A stretch of DNA of 64,000 bases from an uncultured Lachnospiraceae bacterium (lineage in GTDB: Bacteria; Bacillota; Clostridia; Lachnospirales; Lachnospiraceae): positions 1 through 64,000 of the forward strand of contig CAJTTZ010000012.1 of NCBI GenBank assembly GCA_910579505.1. Direction: 5' to 3'. The first letter of the stretch is position 1. The number at the start of each line of letters is the position of its first letter. Below are positions 44,254-53,908 of this stretch, piece by piece. Under the pieces are notes generated by a model that saw only the letters and a program-made list of their open reading frames with translations, was not told the origin of the DNA and did no database searches. The position numbers and the translations under genes were made by a program.

Positions 44254-45848
44254 AAAAGCAATGGAAAAAAACACTGGCGGCGCTTTTTGCCGGGGCAGGC
44301 CTTCTTACGCTTACCGGCTGTCACGGCTCCAAAGCACTGCCGGAGTTTACCGTACCCACGGAATTTGACACCTCAAAAAATTTTGAGATCACTTTCTGGG
44401 CAAAGAACGATACCAACAAAAACCAGACTGACGTCTACAAAAAGGCAATCGCTGACTTTGAGTCTCTCTACCCCAATATCAAAGTCAACATGAAACTCTA
44501 CACCGACTATGGCAGGATTTTCAGTGACGTGATCACCAATATTGCCACAGGCACCACGCCCAACGTGTGCATCACCTACCCGGATCACATCGCCACCTAC
44601 ATGACCGGGAAAAACACCGTGGTTCCTCTGGATGGGCTTTTTGCCGATGAAAAATACGGGCTTGGCGGAAGCGCGCTCCTCTATGACGGACCGGCGCAGG
44701 AGGAAATTGTTCCCCAGTTTCTCTCAGAATGTGTGCTGGAGGACCGGCACTACGCCATCCCCTACATGCGTTCCACCGAGTGCTGCTATGTCAACAAGGA
44801 TTATGTGGAAAAGCTGGGCTACACACTCCCGGACGTACTGACATGGGATTTCATCTGGGAAGTGTCGGAAGCCGCCACCGCAAAAAATGCGGACGGCACG
44901 TTCGCCTTAAACGGGCAGAATGTGATGATTCCCTTTATCTACAAATCCACGGACAACATGATGATCCAGTATTTAAAACAACAGGGGGCTGCTTATTCCA
45001 CGCCAGAGGGCGACATCGGGCTTTTCAACGATACCACGGAGTCCTTTTTATACGAGATTGCGGATCATGTGGACAGCAGCGCTTTCTCCACCTTTAAGAT
45101 TTCCAGCTATCCCGCCAATTTCCTAAACGCGGGGCAGTGCGTGTTCGCCATCGACTCCACGGCGGGCGCCACATGGATGGGCGCCGACGCGCCCCTCTCG
45201 GATATCAGCGAGGACGCCTTTGTGGACTTTGAGACGGCTGTGCGAATGGTGCCCCAGAATGACCCGGAACATCCGCAGATGATCTCACAGGGTCCCTCCA
45301 TCTGCGTGTTCAACAAAGCCGACCCGCAGGAAGTGCTTGCCTCATGGCTCTTTGCCCAGTATCTTCTGACGGACGAGGTGCAGGTCGGTTATGCCCGGAC
45401 GGAAGGATATCTGCCTGTCACCGTAAAGGCACAGGAATCCCCTGCCTATCAGGATTACCTGTCAAGGAGCGGAGAGGACAATGAGACGCACTATTCCATA
45501 AAACTGGACGCTTCCAGGCTTCTTCTCGCCCATACGGAGGACACCTTTGTGACACCCGTGTTTAACGGCTCCGCCTCCCTTCGCAACGCAGCGGGACAGC
45601 TCATTGAAAATGTGGCAAACTCGGTGCGGCGCGGGGAAACGGTAGACGACGCCTATATGGAAGCGCTGATGGCAGATGTCACCGCCCTCTACCGCTTAGA
45701 CCAGAAAGACATTGCAGCAGGCAGCAGACAAGAGCTCGGCCCGTTACCGCATACCGCGGTGTTTCTCCTCGCCGCGCTCGGGTTTGTGTGGTGTCTGATT
45801 TTGCTCTATGTGCTGTCCGATTTTGTCAAAAAGAGAAAAAAGCATTGA
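44250..45848 (+). CDS. Extracellular sugar-binding lipoprotein with an extra C-terminal membrane helix
   Basis: 532 residues. Lipobox LTGC (Cys24) anchors the N-terminus outside. The main part is a family 1 solute-binding protein (ITFWAKNDTNKNQTDVY, NVCITYPDHIATYM, IPYMRSTECCYVNKDYVEKLGY). The C-terminus carries a hydrophobic segment AVFLLAALGFVWCLILLYVL with a basic end KKRKKH, so it should be anchored at both ends. That is unusual for a binding protein. It captures a sugar for the permease pair it overlaps. Confidence 0.9.
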   Translation: MKKQWKKTLAALFAGAGLLTLTGCHGSKALPEFTVPTEFDTSKNFEITFWAKNDTNKNQTDVYKKAIADFESLYPNIKVNMKLYTDYGRIFSDVITNIATGTTPNVCITYPDHIATYMTGKNTVVPLDGLFADEKYGLGGSALLYDGPAQEEIVPQFLSECVLEDRHYAIPYMRSTECCYVNKDYVEKLGYTLPDVLTWDFIWEVSEAATAKNADGTFALNGQNVMIPFIYKSTDNMMIQYLKQQGAAYSTPEGDIGLFNDTTESFLYEIADHVDSSAFSTFKISSYPANFLNAGQCVFAIDSTAGATWMGADAPLSDISEDAFVDFETAVRMVPQNDPEHPQMISQGPSICVFNKADPQEVLASWLFAQYLLTDEVQVGYARTEGYLPVTVKAQESPAYQDYLSRSGEDNETHYSIKLDASRLLLAHTEDTFVTPVFNGSASLRNAAGQLIENVANSVRRGETVDDAYMEALMADVTALYRLDQKDIAAGSRQELGPLPHTAVFLLAALGFVWCLILLYVLSDFVKKRKKH

Positions 45849-45922
45849 TTTATCCACTGAGTATGGTATAATCGTCGCTGTAAAAGCAAACCAAAGAAAC
45901 GCTACCATTGAGGAGGAAAATT

Positions 45923-46645
45923 ATGAAAAAGACAATCGCATTGACACTGACGCTTGCCCTTGTTTTGTCCCTTACCGCCTGCGGTAAAGGCGGCGAGGAC
46001 AAGAAATCCGAGGGCGTTATGACCCACGACGAGTACATGGCTGCCGCACTTGACAGCGAAGTGGTAATCGAGACATACGTACAGGCAAAGCAGTCGTGGT
46101 GGGAAGATAAGGCCACCCTCTACACGCAGGATAAGGACGGCGCTTATTTCGTTTACAACGCAGTCTGCTCCGAGGCGGATTACGCAAAGCTTACCCCCGG
46201 CACGAAAATCAAGGTGACCGGCTACAAGACCGAGTGGTCCGGCGAAGTGGAAGTGGCTGAGGGCGCAGCCATCGAGATTCTGGACGGCAATTACGTTGCA
46301 CCCATCACGGATGTAACCGACCTTCTCGGCAAGGACGAGCTGATCGACCACCAGAATGAGTTCGTTTCCTTCAAGGGCATGACCGTTGAGGCTGCCGACG
46401 ACAGCGGCGCCGCTTTCCTCTATAACTGGGACGGCTCCGGCGAGGACGGAAGCGACCTGTACTTCAACGTTTCCAAGGACGGACAGACCTACACCTTCAC
46501 GGTGGAGTCCTACCTGTGCGACAGCAGCACTGACGTATATCAGGCTGTTAAAGGCTTGAACGTGGGCGACACGGTTGATATGGAAGGTTATCTTTACTGG
46601 TATGAGGGCGTGAATCCGCATATCACTTCTGTCAGTGTAAAGTAA
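45923..46645 (+). CDS. Small lipoprotein with an OB-fold-like domain
   Basis: 240 residues from ATG 45923 (GAGGAGG upstream). Lipobox LTAC (Cys20). Two similar halves each carry beta-rich strands (VVIETYVQAKQSWWEDKATLYTQDKDGAYFVYN; FVSFKGMTVEAADDSGAAFLYNWDGSG). The pattern V.G.L/Y..Y suggests OB folds as in other bacterial surface lipoproteins. It is 75 bp after the sugar-binding gene and ends the cluster before a terminator. The function is unknown. Confidence 0.75.
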   Translation: MKKTIALTLTLALVLSLTACGKGGEDKKSEGVMTHDEYMAAALDSEVVIETYVQAKQSWWEDKATLYTQDKDGAYFVYNAVCSEADYAKLTPGTKIKVTGYKTEWSGEVEVAEGAAIEILDGNYVAPITDVTDLLGKDELIDHQNEFVSFKGMTVEAADDSGAAFLYNWDGSGEDGSDLYFNVSKDGQTYTFTVESYLCDSSTDVYQAVKGLNVGDTVDMEGYLYWYEGVNPHITSVSVK

Positions 46646-46674
46646 GACCCAAAAAAATATAACATAAGGCGCTT

Positions 46675-46713
46675 AAAAGGAGCTGACGGTTCTTACCGTT
46701 TCGGCTCCTTTTT
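46675..46713 (+). terminator. Intrinsic terminator after the lipoprotein gene
   Basis: AAAAGGAGC..GACGGT pairs with ACCGT..GGCTCCTTTTT, followed by a T run. Confidence 0.75.
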
Positions 46714-46793
46714 CACTCTATAAGAAAAAGCGCAGCCCGTCGGGGTAATATTAAAAAAGTTCACCAATTATCATAAATATCATACGAGACCGA

Positions 46794-46822
46794 TTGTATC
46801 TGAGCCTGTTTTGTGCTATATT
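46794..46822 (+). promoter_or_regulatory. Promoter of the GLUG-repeat surface protein
   Basis: TTGTAT (46794), 17 bp, TATATT (46817), 71 bp before the ATG at 46893. Confidence 0.55.
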
Positions 46823-46892
46823 TCATCTATGCAGAGCAATTTTGCCCACTGATACGCGTGAATACCACTTTCCATGAAAGGAGATTAACGGG

Positions 46893-49535
46893 ATGCATAG
46901 AAGAATTTGGAGTTTTATCTTGACTGTCTGCTTATTTCTGGCACTGACACCGAATACTGTAATGGCGGCTACCATGGAAAGAACGCCGGTACTCATCCGG
47001 GAAACATCCACCCCGGAAAAGCTGTCTGCTCCCGTAGAACAGCCAAAGCCGGAAAAACGGGCGGCAGCTGCAACTGTCTCTCCTGCTTTGGATGGCAGCG
47101 GCACGGAGACGGATCCGTACCGCATTCAGGATGCAGCGCAGCTGCGCATATTTGCAGACGCGGTAAACGGCGCGAACGGCGCTCCGAATACAAAAATCTG
47201 CGGAGTTCTGACACAAAATATCAATTTATCCAGTGTCTGTGGATCTGATATCGGTTCGTGGACTCCCATCGGAACAAGTGCAAATCCCTACAAAGGAACC
47301 TTTGACGGCGGCTCTTTTTCTGTGAGCGGATTATATTATCAAAAGCCAGGCACCTCCTATGCCGGGCTGTTTGGCTCCAACGCCGGTATCATAAAGAACC
47401 TGGGAGTGGCGGGCGGCAGCGTGTCCGCAGGAAGTTATGCCGGAGGTCTGTGCGGCATCAATAAAGGAACCATAACAGGCTGTTACAGCACGGCGACTGT
47501 CAGTGGGGACAAGTACACGGGCGGCGTCTGCGGCTGCAATGACACCGGCGCAACGGTCCGTATCTGCTATAACACAGGCACCATAAACGGCAGTAAATAT
47601 GTGGGCGGTATTTGCGGTTACAACAAAAACACGACGTCCGACTGCTATAATACAGGAACGGTAAATGGAAGCAGCACAAGCATAGGCGGCATTTGCGGTT
47701 ATAATAAAAAACTGGTTGCCGGCTGCTTTAATACCGGCGAGATCGTCGGCGGAACCAATTATGTGGGAAGCATTTGCGGCTATAACCATTCCGGCAGCAC
47801 GTTTGCGAATTGCTACTATCTGATCACAGGCACAGAAAGAGGTAATTACGGCAGCGGTATGACGCGGCAGCAATTTTCGTCAGGCGAAGTCTGCTGGGCC
47901 CTGAATGAAGGAAACGGCGGCAGTGTTGTCTGGAAACAGACCTGTGGGACAGGTTTCCCGGGCTTTAGCGGAAAAGCCGTATATCGAACGCAAACATACA
48001 TGGGCGACGGCAGCGTGGTCTTCGCCTACACCAATGACAGCAATCAAAAGGCGGCGGTATATACCGCTCCTGCGCCTTCCAGCAGCTCCGGGGAAAGCAC
48101 AGGTGATAATTCCAGCGGACATACACATGTATATCAGGAGCCGGAGTGGAACTGGAAAAAATATGAATCCGCCAAGGCTACTCTTACCTGTAAGGACTGC
48201 GGGGAAGAATTCATACTAAAAGCGTCTGTCAAAAAGGAGACGACAGCGCCTACCTGTACGAAGGATGGAGAGACCGTTTATACAGCTTCCGTCGAACGGG
48301 ACGGTATTATCTTTAAAGATAAAAAAACCGTTGAAAAGGAACGAACCGGCCATACCTTTCCGCTTATACAAATAACGACAAATGCGATAGAAACGTGTGA
48401 AAAGCCGATCTATACAAGGGATTGCTACATGTGTTCGGCATGTGGGAAATATTTTGAAGATCAAACTGCTAAGAAGGAGCTTTCCAGGACAGCTGTCGGA
48501 TACAAGCCGCCTTTGAAACATACGTATTCCCAGGACCCCGTGTGGACATGGCCCGCACAAAATGTGGCTACCGCGACTTTCATCTGCGATGTTTGTAATG
48601 CCCAAAAACCAGCGGCTGCAACAGTGAAACTGACACAGACTACGTCAACTCCAACTTGTGAAGTCCCCGGTACATGTATTTATACAGCGACCGTAAACTT
48701 TCAGAACAAAACGTATCGGATTGAAAATCCTAATGGGGAGATTCCGGCGAAGGGACATAACCTCAAACTTGACCCTGCCGGTCTCCAATATAAATGTACC
48801 AGACCCGGATGTACTTATACCGTTCCCCTGAATGGGGGATCCAGCGAAACAGCGGACATAGATTCCCCGCAAGACACAAACATTGTTGTGGAGGATGCAC
48901 TCGAACCCGAAGAACCTTCTCTCCTGCCCGGCACGGAAGAGATACCAGAAGTTACCACCCCGTCCGAGGAACAGGACGGATCAGACGAAGCGGCCACACC
49001 AGAAGCGCCGGAAGGTTCTGACAATGCAGACGCGCCGGAAAACGTTCCAGACGGTTCCGGCGTACAGGTCACACCAGATAACCCAGATACTTCTGACGAG
49101 GCAAACATACCGAATGTCCCGGACGGGCAAAACAGCTCCGGCGCAGAAAGCACGCCAGCTGCCCCGAACGAATCAGATACTGCTGTCAGTACGGACATTC
49201 CAAATGTCCCGGGCGAAACGGACAATTCTGCCGGGACAGACGTTCCAAATGTTTCGGACGAAGCGGATACGTCAGACGGATCTTATAAGCTGGAAACAAT
49301 TGAGAATATCACGGATATACAGGAAAACGCAGAGCCTTATGGCCTGCTCTGCCCTGAAGAAGAAGGTGTCCTGATTGAGGGAAGTACCGTCAGTCTCCGA
49401 TCCAATGTCGCAGTAAAAAGTATGACACAGCCGGCCGGAGACCCACAGGAAACGGCTTTATGGGGTTCAGCCGTCGTATTGATGTTACTTGCCGGCATCG
49501 TTCTTCTTATAATCCTGCATAAGAAACATAACTGA
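46893..49535 (+). CDS. Large GLUG-repeat surface protein with Cys-rich domains
   Basis: 880 residues. Signal peptide of about 25 residues. Residues about 75-330 hold six or so GLUG-type repeats (GGICGYN, GGLCGINKG, GCYSTATVSG and so on), which form beta-helix-like folds. Then two CxxC-bearing repeats (KATLTCKDCGEEF and TRDCYMCSACGKYF), similar to a zinc-ribbon-like module common in Clostridial surface proteins. A long Asp/Glu/Pro/Ser/Thr spacer with recurring NIPNVPD units (about 690-830) leads to one membrane helix and a KKHN tail. No LPXTG is present. It is likely an adhesin or wall-spanning protein. A terminator follows at 49542. Confidence 0.8.
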   Translation: MHRRIWSFILTVCLFLALTPNTVMAATMERTPVLIRETSTPEKLSAPVEQPKPEKRAAAATVSPALDGSGTETDPYRIQDAAQLRIFADAVNGANGAPNTKICGVLTQNINLSSVCGSDIGSWTPIGTSANPYKGTFDGGSFSVSGLYYQKPGTSYAGLFGSNAGIIKNLGVAGGSVSAGSYAGGLCGINKGTITGCYSTATVSGDKYTGGVCGCNDTGATVRICYNTGTINGSKYVGGICGYNKNTTSDCYNTGTVNGSSTSIGGICGYNKKLVAGCFNTGEIVGGTNYVGSICGYNHSGSTFANCYYLITGTERGNYGSGMTRQQFSSGEVCWALNEGNGGSVVWKQTCGTGFPGFSGKAVYRTQTYMGDGSVVFAYTNDSNQKAAVYTAPAPSSSSGESTGDNSSGHTHVYQEPEWNWKKYESAKATLTCKDCGEEFILKASVKKETTAPTCTKDGETVYTASVERDGIIFKDKKTVEKERTGHTFPLIQITTNAIETCEKPIYTRDCYMCSACGKYFEDQTAKKELSRTAVGYKPPLKHTYSQDPVWTWPAQNVATATFICDVCNAQKPAAATVKLTQTTSTPTCEVPGTCIYTATVNFQNKTYRIENPNGEIPAKGHNLKLDPAGLQYKCTRPGCTYTVPLNGGSSETADIDSPQDTNIVVEDALEPEEPSLLPGTEEIPEVTTPSEEQDGSDEAATPEAPEGSDNADAPENVPDGSGVQVTPDNPDTSDEANIPNVPDGQNSSGAESTPAAPNESDTAVSTDIPNVPGETDNSAGTDVPNVSDEADTSDGSYKLETIENITDIQENAEPYGLLCPEEEGVLIEGSTVSLRSNVAVKSMTQPAGDPQETALWGSAVVLMLLAGIVLLIILHKKHN

Positions 49536-49541
49536 TACAGA

Positions 49542-49565
49542 GGGGGAGTCATACCGGCTCCCCCC
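49542..49565 (+). terminator. Hairpin terminator after the surface protein
   Basis: GGGGGAG and CTCCCCC pair around TCATACCGG, followed by a short T-rich stretch. Confidence 0.55.
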
Positions 49566-49599
49566 TGTTATTTCCCGCCTTATATGGTTCACTCTGCCC

Positions 49600-50244
49600 T
49601 CATTTTCTTCCGCCAATCACCTGATACAGCCTCTCTAATTTTTCTTCACTCAGCACCCTCGGTCCGCCAAGCTGCGTCGTCCGATACAGAAGCTCCGCGT
49701 AAAACTCCACCGACTCCATCTTCATGTAAGCTGCCTGCAAATCCTTCGCCCATGTGAGCGCGCCGTGGCTCTCCAAAAGGATCGCCTGATAGTCCGCAAG
49801 ATACGGCTCTATGGCTTCCGGGATCTCCGCCGTGGAAGGCGTACCGTAGAGGGCAAGGGGGACTTTTCCAAAATTGACGATCACCTCCGGCATGAGGGGC
49901 ACGTCAAGCGCCTTCCCCATCACCGCAAAGCTGGTGGCAAAGATCGGATGCGCGTGTACCACAGCCGCAATATCCGGGCGTTTCTGATATACCCGAATAT
50001 GCATCTTCACCTCGGAGGAAGGACCAAACCCTTCCGACATTTCCAGCACATTTCCAGAAAGATCCAGTTTACAGAGCTGCTCCGGCTTCATAAATCCTTT
50101 GGAGACGCCTGTAGGCGTGCAGATCAACTCATTTTCCGAAAGTCGCACCGAAATATTGCCGTCGTTTGCCGCCACCATACGCCGCCCGTACATCCTTCTC
50201 CCGATCTCGCATATTTCTTCCCGAACTATTTTTTCATCCCTCAT
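49600..50244 (-). CDS. Class II aldolase/adducin family (fuculose-phosphate aldolase-like)
   Basis: 214 residues. Zinc/His features are present: VVHAHPIFATSFAV (HxH) and ILESHGALTWAKD, with NDGNISVRL at the N-terminus. These enzymes cleave L-fuculose-1-phosphate or epimerise L-ribulose-5-phosphate. GGAGG precedes the ATG. It has no neighbour in sugar metabolism; the isomerase-family/FGGY kinase genes at 18943-22041 could supply its substrate. Confidence 0.88.
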   Translation of the reverse strand: MRDEKIVREEICEIGRRMYGRRMVAANDGNISVRLSENELICTPTGVSKGFMKPEQLCKLDLSGNVLEMSEGFGPSSEVKMHIRVYQKRPDIAAVVHAHPIFATSFAVMGKALDVPLMPEVIVNFGKVPLALYGTPSTAEIPEAIEPYLADYQAILLESHGALTWAKDLQAAYMKMESVEFYAELLYRTTQLGGPRVLSEEKLERLYQVIGGRK

Positions 50245-50565
50245 GATTTTCCTCCGTTTGATAGCTCATTTTCTCGCACGACCTTTCCTGCTGTTGCAGT
50301 AACCGCCATGTCACAGCTTGGCTGTGACTCAAATCCATGTAAAACGCCTGTCATCCCACTGTCAGAAAATATCGCCCGCACGCAATTATTATACTGAAAA
50401 AATACCAGACGAACAAGTACCTGTACACCACTTATGCCCCGTATGCAACCGACTATCTAAAAACAGTTGCAGGAAATATCCCCTTTTCCTATAATGACAT
50501 CACAGAAAGAAAACAGAGCATACATGAAAGAAAATAAACGCTGTGACAGGGAGGTGAATACAGAA
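50245..50565. other. Gap before the LytTR gene with promoter and repeat copy
   Basis: Positions 50310-50328 hold the hairpin GTCACAGC/GCTGTGAC with flanks CCATG and ACTCAAATCC. This is the same module as the first hairpin of the long repeat copies, with a different stem; the same stem recurs in reverse at 61953-61970. A promoter TTGCAG-17-TATAAT (50468-50496) serves the LytTR gene. No other feature is seen. Confidence 0.6.
50468..50496 (+). promoter_or_regulatory. Promoter of the LytTR-DUF3021 pair
   Basis: TTGCAG, 17 bp, TATAAT; 69 bp before the chosen start. Confidence 0.65.
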
Positions 50566-51006
50566 ATGCAGGTTGAAATAAAAATAGACAGCTCCTGTAC
50601 CGAGCCGAAAATCGTCATACACACCGCTTCCATAACGGAAGAAGTAAATACCCTCATGCAGAGGCTGTCTGACCAGACGCCGCCCATTCTCACCGGCAGC
50701 AAAGACGGCAAGATGGAAGTCATAGAGCCGGATGATCTGTTTCGGATTTATGCGGCAGGGGGCAAAGTTTTTGCGGTGACGGACAAGGGAGAATATCTTC
50801 TGCGGCTCAGGCTCTATGAGGCTTCGGAGCGGTTAAATCCCTCCCAGTTTGTCCGTATCTCCAACTCGGAGATCATTCACTTAAAAAAGGTGAAAAACTT
50901 TGACCTGAGTTTCAGCGGCACGATCTATGTGAAGCTGACAAACGGTACGACTACTTATGTTTCCAGACGTTATGTCTCAAAAATCAAAAAAATATTAGGA
51001 ATGTGA
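50566..51006 (+). CDS. LytTR DNA-binding protein without receiver
   Basis: 146 residues from ATG 50566; GGGAGG is the only good site (the longer frames lack one). An N-terminal acidic region is followed by a LytTR domain at about 55-145 (DLFRIYAAGGKVFAVTDKGEYLLRLRLYEASERL, FVRISNSEIIHLKKVKNFDLSFSGTIYVKLTNG, YVSRRYVSKIKKIL). It partners a DUF3021 gene 10 bp downstream, as in the widespread Firmicute LytTR-DUF3021 pairs. The membrane protein is thought to control the DNA-binding protein. Confidence 0.88.
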   Translation: MQVEIKIDSSCTEPKIVIHTASITEEVNTLMQRLSDQTPPILTGSKDGKMEVIEPDDLFRIYAAGGKVFAVTDKGEYLLRLRLYEASERLNPSQFVRISNSEIIHLKKVKNFDLSFSGTIYVKLTNGTTTYVSRRYVSKIKKILGM

Positions 51007-51016
51007 GGTAAAAGAC

Positions 51017-51478
51017 ATGTTAAAAAAATTCATTATACGCGGGTTGTATGGTTTCCCTCTGGGACTTTCCATCGGCTACACCTTCACGATCATCACTTCC
51101 CTGATCTGGGCGGACGGTTACTACGTTCCCTGCATGCCGGAACTGGTGGAAATGGTGGGAAGTGAAATAGGTGCCGTCATCGTACAGGCGCTCCTGTGCG
51201 GCCTTCTGGGAGGCGGATGTGCCGGATGTTCCGTGATCTGGGATATGGAGACTTGGGGACTTGCCAAACAGACCGGTATTTACTTTCTGCTCATCACCGT
51301 TTTGATGATGCCAATCGCCTATATCACTTACTGGACGGAGCACAGTCTGACGGGCATTCTAAAGTATTTTGGCATGTTCGCCTGTAATTATGCCATCATA
51401 TGGCTGATACAGTATGCCTTCATCAGACACAACATCAAGAAAATGAACGCGACCCTGCACCAGCATCAGAATAAATAA
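51017..51478 (+). CDS. DUF3021 family membrane protein
   Basis: 153 residues with about four membrane helices (GFPLGLSIGYTFTIITSLIW, IGAVIVQALLCGLLGGG, GIYFLLITVLMMPIAYITYW, KYFGMFACNYAIIWLIQYAF). It always pairs with a LytTR regulator in this family, as here, and is presumed to bind and inhibit it at the membrane. Convergent with mntP; the 7-bp gap has no terminator. Confidence 0.88.
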   Translation: MLKKFIIRGLYGFPLGLSIGYTFTIITSLIWADGYYVPCMPELVEMVGSEIGAVIVQALLCGLLGGGCAGCSVIWDMETWGLAKQTGIYFLLITVLMMPIAYITYWTEHSLTGILKYFGMFACNYAIIWLIQYAFIRHNIKKMNATLHQHQNK

Positions 51479-51485
51479 CTTTGGG

Positions 51486-52070
51486 CTAAAAGACCCCTGA
51501 AATAAAGATTTCAAGGCCTATCGCTATTAAAATGACACCGCCGAGCACAGCTGCCCTGCCGGAGAGCGCTGTTCCAAACTTTTTGCCGATGTCAAGACCC
51601 GCCATGCAGATCACGAAAGTCACGGCCGAAATAATAAACGCGCACACAAAGGCCATCACAAACCCATAGCCCGCGATGGTAAACCCAACCGATAAAGCGT
51701 CTATGGAAGTGGCGATGCCCTGCACCAGAAGGGCAGCAATCCCCAATTGGGGTTTTGCTGCCTCTTCCCCGTCGTTTTTGATACCGTCCTTTAACATCTT
51801 GCCGCCGATAAACGCCAGAAGAAAAAGGGCAATCCATGGTATAAACTTACTAAATACCGTAAAATACTGTATCAGGGTGTGGACACAAATCCAGCCGATC
51901 ATCGGCATAGCTGCCTGAAAAAAAGCAAACACGCCAGCTATGCCGCACATTTTTTTACGTCCCATCCCCGGCTCATTCAATCCGTTTGCCATAGAAACCG
52001 AAAAGGCATCCATGGCAAGACCGACGCCAAGAAAAGCACTGTTTATGAAAAATACCAGATTCCATTCCAT
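51486..52070 (-). CDS. mntP: Manganese efflux pump MntP family
   Basis: 194 residues with six membrane helices. The family's acidic motifs are present: GLAMDAFSVSMANGLNE near the N-terminus and SIDALSVGFTIAGYG at about 120. It exports Mn(II). It starts 10 bp after the aminopeptidase P stop on the same strand, so the two share a transcript. No yybP-type Mn riboswitch fits in the gap. Confidence 0.92.
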   Translation of the reverse strand: MEWNLVFFINSAFLGVGLAMDAFSVSMANGLNEPGMGRKKMCGIAGVFAFFQAAMPMIGWICVHTLIQYFTVFSKFIPWIALFLLAFIGGKMLKDGIKNDGEEAAKPQLGIAALLVQGIATSIDALSVGFTIAGYGFVMAFVCAFIISAVTFVICMAGLDIGKKFGTALSGRAAVLGGVILIAIGLEIFISGVF

Positions 52071-52079
52071 CTTTTGTTC

Positions 52080-53870
52080 CTATATCGCCGCGGTAGCCTC
52101 TCCCAGCCACGCAAGCTCCTCTCCCGTAAAATAAGGCGAAAGCGTCTCATACACCTTTGCATGGTAATCGTTAAGCAGACCGATTTCCTGCGCCGTCATC
52201 AGGCTTACCTCAATCGCGTCCTTATCAAAAGGAACCATGGTTAGCGGCTCCAGATACATGAACTGCCCGTAGTTGGTCTTTTCTCCCTTTCTGACTAATA
52301 CCAGATTTTCATGCCGGATACCAAACTGCCCGGCCAGATACAGCCCCGGTTCATTGGAGAGCACCATCCCCTCCTCCAGAGGCACACAGGCCGACTCGCC
52401 GCCCATACGCCAGCGGAAATTCTGGGGGCCTTCATGCACGCTCAAAAGATACCCCACACCGTGGCCGGTGCCGTGGTTATAGTCCAGTCCTTCCTCCCAG
52501 AGCGGCTGCCTCGCCAGCACATCAAGATTCTGCCCGCAGACGCCTTCCAGAAATTTCGCCGCCCCCAGACGCAGATGTCCTTTCAATACAAGCGTGTAAG
52601 CCCTTTTCTCTCTCGCCGTCAACTCTCCCAGCACAATCGTGCGGGTGACGTCCGTGGTACCCTCGCTGTAATGCCCTCCCGTATCGGCAAGGCAGAAGCT
52701 TTTCGGCTGCATCACCACGTCTGTCTCCGGGGTCGCCTCGTAATGTACAATGGCTCCATGAGGACCGTAGGCCATGATCGGATCAAAACTGGGACCCAGA
52801 TATCCTTCCCTCTCCGCCCGAAAAGCTTCCAGCCGGGAAGCCGCGCCAATCTCCGTGATCTCCTCCGTTCCCACATGGGACTTTAACCAGTATATAAACC
52901 GGGTCACCGCCACCCCGTCCTTCACATGAACCGATCTCATATGGGCGATCTCCCGTTCCGTTTTCACCGCTTTTAACAGGGCGATAGGGCTGGGTTTATT
53001 GATCTTCTCCACCCCTTTGGAAATAACATTCAGCAGCCGGTAGCTGACCCGCTTTTCATCCACAAGAATTCTCTGTCCTGCGGGGAGGGACGCAACCATA
53101 TCCTCTATGCTCTCGTAGGGAAGAAGGGTTACTCCCGCTTTCGCCAGTTCATTACAGATCGTTTCAGAAAAGGCGCTCTTCTGTGCACATAACAAGGCGC
53201 GTCTCTTCGTGATGAACATGTAGGCAAGGAAAACGGGTGTATTCTTTACATCGCCGCCGCGCAGATTCAAAAGCCAGGCGGTTTCATCCAGCGCTGTCAC
53301 CAAAAGGGCATCCGCCCTCTCCTTTTCCATCTCCTGCCTCACTTTTGCAATCTTATCCTCTCTGGAAAGTCCCGCATAAGATATCTCCAGTTCCCACACC
53401 GGTTCCGCCGACATGGAAGGCCGCTCCTCCCAGACCCTGTCAACCAGATCCCTCTTCCCATAAAAAGTGACCTGCTTCGCCGCTGTCTTTTCCTTAATAT
53501 CCTCCACAAATGCACCCGTCACAGTCCTTCCATCGAACCCGACTACCGCGCCCTTTTTAAGATGTTCCCCCAGAAACTCCGAAAGTGTAGGCACTCCCGG
53601 CTGCCCGCTCTTCATCAGCTCAATACCGCTGCCCGAAAGCTGCTCTTCAGCCTGCAAAAAGTATCTGCCGTCCGTCCACAGCGCGGCACGGTCCTGCATC
53701 ACAAGAAGAGTGCCCGCAGAGCCTGTAAACCCGGACAAATACTCCCTCGCCTTAAAATAATCCCCCACATACTCGGAGCAGTGAAAATCCTCCGTGGGAA
53801 CAATGTATGCCGAAAGATTCTTTTTCCGCATCTCCCCCCGGAGCGCCTGCAGTTTTTCCATCGTATTCAT
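52080..53870 (-). CDS. Xaa-Pro aminopeptidase (aminopeptidase P family, M24)
   Basis: 596 residues, the long form with two creatinase-like N-terminal domains (ALWTDGRYFLQAEEQL, AWLLNLRGGDVKNTPVF) and the M24 metal domain. Metal ligands lie in LADTGGHYSEGTTDVTRT, NHGTGHGVGYLLSVHEGP, LSNEPGLY and YLEPLTMVP. It removes N-terminal residues before proline in the cytoplasm. Related enzymes use Mn(II), and the downstream gene exports Mn(II). The start MNTMEKLQALR is kept; no competing ATG has a better site. Confidence 0.93.
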   Translation of the reverse strand: MNTMEKLQALRGEMRKKNLSAYIVPTEDFHCSEYVGDYFKAREYLSGFTGSAGTLLVMQDRAALWTDGRYFLQAEEQLSGSGIELMKSGQPGVPTLSEFLGEHLKKGAVVGFDGRTVTGAFVEDIKEKTAAKQVTFYGKRDLVDRVWEERPSMSAEPVWELEISYAGLSREDKIAKVRQEMEKERADALLVTALDETAWLLNLRGGDVKNTPVFLAYMFITKRRALLCAQKSAFSETICNELAKAGVTLLPYESIEDMVASLPAGQRILVDEKRVSYRLLNVISKGVEKINKPSPIALLKAVKTEREIAHMRSVHVKDGVAVTRFIYWLKSHVGTEEITEIGAASRLEAFRAEREGYLGPSFDPIMAYGPHGAIVHYEATPETDVVMQPKSFCLADTGGHYSEGTTDVTRTIVLGELTAREKRAYTLVLKGHLRLGAAKFLEGVCGQNLDVLARQPLWEEGLDYNHGTGHGVGYLLSVHEGPQNFRWRMGGESACVPLEEGMVLSNEPGLYLAGQFGIRHENLVLVRKGEKTNYGQFMYLEPLTMVPFDKDAIEVSLMTAQEIGLLNDYHAKVYETLSPYFTGEELAWLGEATAAI

Positions 53871-53908
53871 ATACCCACCTCATTTCCGCGCTTTGTACTG
53901 CGCATATT

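Noticed and set aside
51486..52079. yybP-type manganese riboswitch before mntP
   Set aside because: The gap to the upstream gene is 10 bp, too small for the riboswitch.
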